Part shown: positions 20,195-24,277 of the stretch, in pieces | Position numbering within the stretch: the stretch's first letter is position 1 | How the letters are laid out: each line of letters begins with the position of its first letter | Source: Pelargonium nanum | Lineage: Eukaryota; Streptophyta; Magnoliopsida; Geraniales; Geraniaceae | Length of the DNA stretch: 24,277 nucleotides | Direction: 5' to 3' | Assembly: GCA_036897485.1 (NCBI GenBank) | Contig: JAYMTF010001320.1 | Span: 1 to 24,277 of the forward strand | Position numbers and translations under genes: made by a program | Notes under the pieces: model-generated | What the model saw: the letters and a program-made list of their open reading frames with translations, nothing else | What the model was told of the DNA's origin: nothing | The model's database searches: none

Positions 20195-20475
20195 AACTCT
20201 AGGTTTGGGTCAGGCTCGGATTGGGTGATATTGGACCAGGCATACCAGCAAGAACCGCCCATTTTGCATGTAAAACCCAACCCGACCAGCACCTAGAACC
20301 GGCAGAACGATCCATACCCCTTTTAGGTCAGATTCGGGTTGAAAGAATCGGACCTGAAATGCGAATTGCCACCTCATAAAACAGAAAGCTCACATATTTC
20401 CCTGTCGGGTTTGACATAGGCTTTTCCATTCTGAACTCAAAAAACCCGACCTGGCCGTTTCAAATGGCCAGCTCT
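20195..20475. mobile_element. Decayed GGGTY-rich TIR-type element downstream of the formin
   Basis: A block rich in GGGT/ACCC words (TTTGGGTCAGGCTCGGATTGGG; AACCCAACCCGACC; AAAACCCGACCTGGCC) ends in GGCCAGCTCT. That is the same terminal sequence (reverse complement AGAGCTGGC) as the right end of the 12690-12903 element. The left terminus and target-site duplication are not clear, so boundaries are approximate. Confidence 0.5.
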
Positions 20476-21376
20476 ATCAGCAAAATCCATAAGCTAAATA
20501 ATACACTAGTGAAAAGTGAAAACTAGGCAGATAGCATAATAATTTGACAACCGACGATCCGAAAGAAGAAAAATCTGTAACATAGGGTATGCAATAAATA
20601 TGAAGTCTACTTGAGCATTGGTAGCAAAATATAAATGAAACAAATTTCATGTACATCCAAAACAAAGAGAATGGGCAAAACTATAGTAATAATCCATACA
20701 ATTCCATGTGTAATAGACTTTGTAAACAAGCAATGGTAAGTAACAATTTGTTCACAAAAGTTATAATAAGGAGCTTATAGTCGGGAAATTTCTACTGTGA
20801 GCTAGCTACAGCAAAGCTTCAAGCTATCACTGCACAAACACTAATATAGTACAAAAACACTAATATAGAACAAAAATTCGAATTACGAATGTAAATATAC
20901 AAGAGAACAATCTAATTTGAGGAAACTAAAAACTGACGTTATAAATACTACAACTTGGAAAGACCAAAATTGGAGGCTTTGCTACCCAAATACTTCTTAC
21001 TTTTAGTGTTACTTACAGAGTTACAGTGAAGATTTTTGAGTGATTACTATACAAGTGGTGTACCAAAGAACGGCATCATGCAACTCCCTCATCTCTGCGC
21101 TCCAACAAATATTAATTGATCAATACAATCAATATTTCGGAGGTATGCAAATTAAGAGACGTAGTGTCAACCTGAAGATAAGTAAGGCAAGCAATTAAAT
21201 AGGATACAACGACAAAGAAGGAGAAACATACCTAAGAGACAGATTCAACCTTGTTGTCAGCAGCAAACTTGGTCACTTTACACTCTTTACCTACGTTTTT
21301 CATGTATACTCTATTGGCCACGTGGACAATTTCCCCCCGTTCTTCAGCGGTGGAGAGTTTATGTTAAAAGCCCTAG
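20476..21376 (-). other. Probable 3' UTR and downstream flank of the formin gene
   Basis: No separate gene is firmly supported. A possible 3' UTR intron of 60 nt lies at 21172-21231 on the minus strand (donor GTATGT, acceptor CTTCAG). Between the formin stop and that donor there is a 42-codon reading frame that looks coding-like (see findings). Near 20845-20875 a short direct repeat of ACAAAAACACTAATATAG-type sequence is present. The rest is AT-rich and unremarkable. Confidence 0.4.
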
Positions 21377-23992
21377 TCATTGAACATTGCTACTTTGGAT
21401 TTGAGTCTGTAATAGGTGTTGAGACTCCTCCTTATTAGGAGACTTCGACTTTTCACTTTCTTCTTTGAGTGCTTTCTTCTTTTCAGCTTCTTGCTGCTTG
21501 CAGTTCTCTTCATGTGCTCGGTTAAACGTCCTCACGAAGTTCAGCAGAGTTGAAACAACTGTTGCAGTAATTCAGAGAAGCGCAATAAATAAAGCAGCAA
21601 ATAACACTAACAGAACCACAGACGTGGAAAAGTGTAATGATATTGTAGCGCAATAACTGGTATACAAATACCTTGTTCAAATGAGCAGCGAGCCGGATCC
21701 TCTCCAAAATAAAGAATCAATGCATCAACATTTCTACCCTGTACCAAATCAAGCACAGTTTCATTTGTGAAAATAAAATAAGCTTAAATGTAATTCTTAA
21801 GTATTAAACCTACCACCCCAGAATACAATGAAGCCAGAGACCTCACTTCAGCTTCAGCATAACAAAGAAAGTCCTTCAGAGTCTGAACAACAGAAAAAAA
21901 GAAATTGAAAATTACACTGAGAAATATATGAGAAGACTAAGTTCAAGATAGGTAAAGGCATGGCAACCAATTCCTTTCCCACTGTCACATTTTACGTGTC
22001 TCCCACAGTAATTATCCATTTTATTGAAGTATCCCGCGCTGAAAGAATGTAAAGTTAATGGCTACTTTATATATTAGTTGGTCCCAACACCAGTTAACCG
22101 AGGCTTTTGGGATTGAGTAGAATTTAACGTGGTACCAGAAATGGTTTATTCTTGAGCCTGTGTGTCTCATTTGAGTTGCCTCACAATTAATTACCTCTTG
22201 GTCCATGTTCAGCACTTGTTGTGTTGTTCAACATGCACATGAGGGGGAATGTTGAAGTATCATCTCTTTAACTAACACATGGTTCTAGCAATTTATAGTT
22301 GCACCAAGGGTCCAAATGGAGAGTCAATCAGCAACAAAATTAACCTTAATTTTCATGAAAATTCAACATGACAGGTTTTTCTTCCGTCGACTACCCCCCC
22401 CCCCCCCCCCCCCCCAGTTTATAATTCTTATGAAGGTTTAGGGCGAAGAGTTAGAAAATACTAATCATCGGTATTGTTTTGGAAATTATTTGTATGTCTT
22501 GGACATAACATCACCAACAAGGAGTCAATCAACTGACCCATTGAAGACAATCCAACTACAGAATCTGATTTTGATACTAGCTGGTATTATAATAAAAGAC
22601 ATGACTATGTAACCACATGAATGACTTGACGACTTTCTGAAAGTTCAAGAGCTAAAAAATGAAGTTTGGTAGTTCAAGGAAATATATAATTAGGTTCATT
22701 TGACCCGGACATATTCTAGCAGTTACATGTTCTGATGCAATTTATGAGTCATACTTCAAGAGTAGGAGCAGGGATTCATTGAAAAACTAACTTATACTTG
22801 TGTATTGTTGCCAATGTTTAGTTGTTCACCTAACCTCATACACAAGCAATGCATCTTATACTAAGGTACTTAACGAACATTCCACTATAAGAGAGCACAG
22901 ATATACTGTCTAAAGCAAGACTGTAGTATATACCTTACGGAAATCTTCTGATATAGGACCATCATTTTCAGACATGGACAGTTCTTGTACAACTTTTTCT
23001 AAACCTTTGCTTATAGCTTGCATTTCCTCGGCCAAAAATTTCAATTGTATCTGGAGGTAAGCCACATATTTCATCAACTAGAAGTAAGTTATATTGATGT
23101 ACTAAAGCACTCTCATCAAGTACTAGCAAGGCTACCTTTGCGGCACGTTCCAAATTGGCAAGGTCTTTTGAGAAATCTAGAAGTTCAGGTAGTTTATCAG
23201 CAAGCACCTACATTTTATAGAAGTTAAAAATATGAATTTAATATGCAAGATTCACAGCAGCAAATCAGAGAAATGAGGCCTACAACATAATGTCGAATAG
23301 AAATCATATTCCCGAAGCCTCCTCGGACGTCCTTATTTGATAAGGTATGATAATTATTCAGACATACAAATATTGTGAGCCCACTAGCAAAGCAAAACAA
23401 GAATAAATAACACTTGCACAATCAGCCAAAGAACTCAAGCAGCATCTTGACAAACTACATTGACATCTTGTCAATGCACTCTTAATGTGGTATACTTCAA
23501 CACAGCATTGACATGTTATACTACCCATCATCCTATACCCTATGGCTATCTGATGATATTTTCCTTTAATAGACAGACAAGCATTAAGCACACAACATTC
23601 AGTTGTTCATAGTATTCATCCATAAGTGGCAGTATGTGCAATTCAAAAAGAAAATTTTCTCCGGGAAGGTAGACAGTCAATAGATTTTTAACCTTCACCT
23701 TACCAACAAAGGCAATTCCTGCTCAACTTTCTCAATATTTGCATTGTTTACAATAACGCAAACATGAAACAGTAACTATAATGCTCGTTATCAATCACAC
23801 CTACGTAATGAGATATTTACATGTTAAGCACTACACACATCACTAAGTCATGCAACTTTGAGTACAAGAGAACCCCAAAATACAAGTGCCAACTTACCTT
23901 GCATAGATAATGCATTAAAGTCATCTTGTTGTTCCTTGCACGTGTATCAGTGAGTTTAAGAAGGCTATCCAACCTAAATCCAACAGCAGAGC
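21377..23992 (-). CDS. Class II formin, last six coding exons (C-terminal FH2 domain), 5' part outside window
   Basis: Minus-strand coding exons: 23992-23898, 23207-23136, 23050-22934, 21882-21814, 21738-21672 and 21558-21377 (TGA at 21379-21377). All are in phase and give about 200 residues. Formins nucleate and elongate unbranched actin filaments through the FH2 domain. Successive exons read GFRLDSLLKLTDTRARNNK and MTLMHYLCK; VLADKLPELLDFSKDLANLE; QLKFLAEEMQAISKGLEK; AEAEVRSLASLYSGV; GRNVDALILYFGEDPA; and VVSTLLNFVRTFNRAHEENC, then a Lys/Glu-rich tail ending QSSNVQ. The TDTRARNNKMTLMHYLCK wording is typical of plant class II formins (FH13/14/18/20 group), which usually carry an N-terminal PTEN-like domain. 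That part and the FH1 region would lie beyond 24277. One intron is only 85 nt (23051-23135). The member number cannot be decided. Confidence 0.9.
22022..22265 (+). mobile_element. TRIM-like LTR retrotransposon remnant in a formin intron
   Basis: TATTGAAGTATC starts an LTR-like segment at 22022. It ends near 22129 and is followed by TGGTACCAGAA (22130-22140), close to the TGGTATCAGAGC primer-binding site complementary to initiator tRNA-Met. About 100 bp on, a purine-rich GAGGGGGAA tract (22241-22249) is followed at 22250 by TGTTGAAGTATC, the start of a second LTR. The internal region is only about 110-120 bp with no coding capacity, as in terminal-repeat retrotransposons in miniature. The second LTR diverges quickly, so the 3' end is unknown. 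Confidence 0.6.
22394..22415. repeat. Homopolymer of 22 C in a formin intron
   Basis: An uninterrupted run of 22 C on the plus strand means G22 in the formin pre-mRNA. It could form a G-quadruplex. Such runs are rare in plant introns and error-prone in sequencing, so the exact length may be wrong. Confidence 0.9.
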
Positions 23993-24171
23993 CTAAAACA
24001 ACAATAAAAAGATGAAGCTCAAAAAAGAAAAAAGTAACTGTCTTGGAAAAACAAAAGGAGAAGAAAATGACAGTAACCACTGTATTGAAAATGTGATACA
24101 ACAAAACCCATAATCATACACATGCAGAAGTTTTTTGTAACAACTGACACGTAATACAAAGAAGATAGGAT

Positions 24172-24277
24172 CGCCCCCTAGGGGGTGGCGCAATGGTCAT
24201 GACACACATCTCCACGTAGGAGGTCGTGGGTTCAAATCCCATTGCGTCGGGTGGGGTGGGGTTTGGGTTAAAAGGGG
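24172..24277 (+). mobile_element. tRNA-derived SINE, cut by the window edge
   Basis: GGGGGTGGCGCAATGGTCATG holds a tRNA-type A box and GGTCGTGGGTTCAAATCCC a near-perfect B box, about 35 bp apart. A GGGTGGGGTGGGG-rich body continues to the window end. It is not a functional tRNA: the 3' half does not fold back to an acceptor stem and the sequence runs on. It lies antisense within the formin gene, upstream of exon 23992-23898. Confidence 0.75.

Noticed and set aside
24172..24260. A functional tRNA gene at the right edge
   Set aside because: A and B boxes are present but the acceptor-stem halves do not pair and the sequence continues as a G-rich body, so a SINE is the better reading.
1..24277. 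CRISPR array, operon, prophage or biosynthetic cluster
   Set aside because: No regularly spaced repeats with unique spacers and no prokaryotic gene organisation; the genes are spliced plant nuclear genes of unrelated function.

Overview
This window is nuclear DNA from a flowering plant, most likely a rosid eudicot. The evidence is intron-rich genes with GT-AG junctions, AT-rich introns and spacers, plant-only gene families, and many small plant transposon remnants. A Rosaceae-like genome is plausible but is only an inference. No prokaryotic, organellar or viral genome structure is visible. All exon boundaries were placed by eye from splice sites, reading phase and remembered family conservation. 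Every junction given keeps the reading frame.

Layout, left to right. (1) 1-1300: a relic of a retroelement RNase H-like domain, split by a 581-bp hAT-type element and also frameshifted; its tail merges into the promoter of the next gene. (2) 1428-4219 (+): a 203-aa S26 signal-peptidase-like protein (IMP-like) whose Ser/Lys catalytic dyad reads Ala/Arg. (3) 5538-8181 (+): RHON1-like chloroplast Rho-N domain RNA-binding protein. These two genes are also neighbours in Arabidopsis as I recall it (At1g06200/At1g06190), and both promoters carry clusters of site II (TGGGCY) motifs. (4) 9266-13720 (+): an XBAT35/XBAT34-like ankyrin-RING E3 ligase in nine exons. (5) 14270-18179 (-): a reticulon-like protein (RTNLB17/18/21 type) with a long acidic N-terminus, in nine exons, convergent with the E3 gene. 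(6) 18180-20190: AT-rich spacer with no gene seen. (7) 21377-23992 (-): the last six coding exons of a class II formin (end of the FH2 domain and C-terminal tail); its 5' part lies beyond the right edge.

The genes are ordinary conserved plant genes and do not form a pathway, apart from the two organelle-linked neighbours. Most unexplained structure is repeat-derived. It includes a hAT element with a near-perfect 8-bp target-site duplication, two short GC-rich TIR elements with target-site duplications inside E3-ligase introns, a foldback element, a paired MITE-like repeat, a 3 x 47-bp minisatellite, a TRIM-like LTR remnant, tRNA-derived SINEs and a run of 22 C. I found no convincing undescribed multi-gene system. 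The best leads for follow-up are the pseudo-protease, the GW/WG motif cluster in the E3 ligase, and an unexplained coding-like stretch downstream of the formin stop codon.
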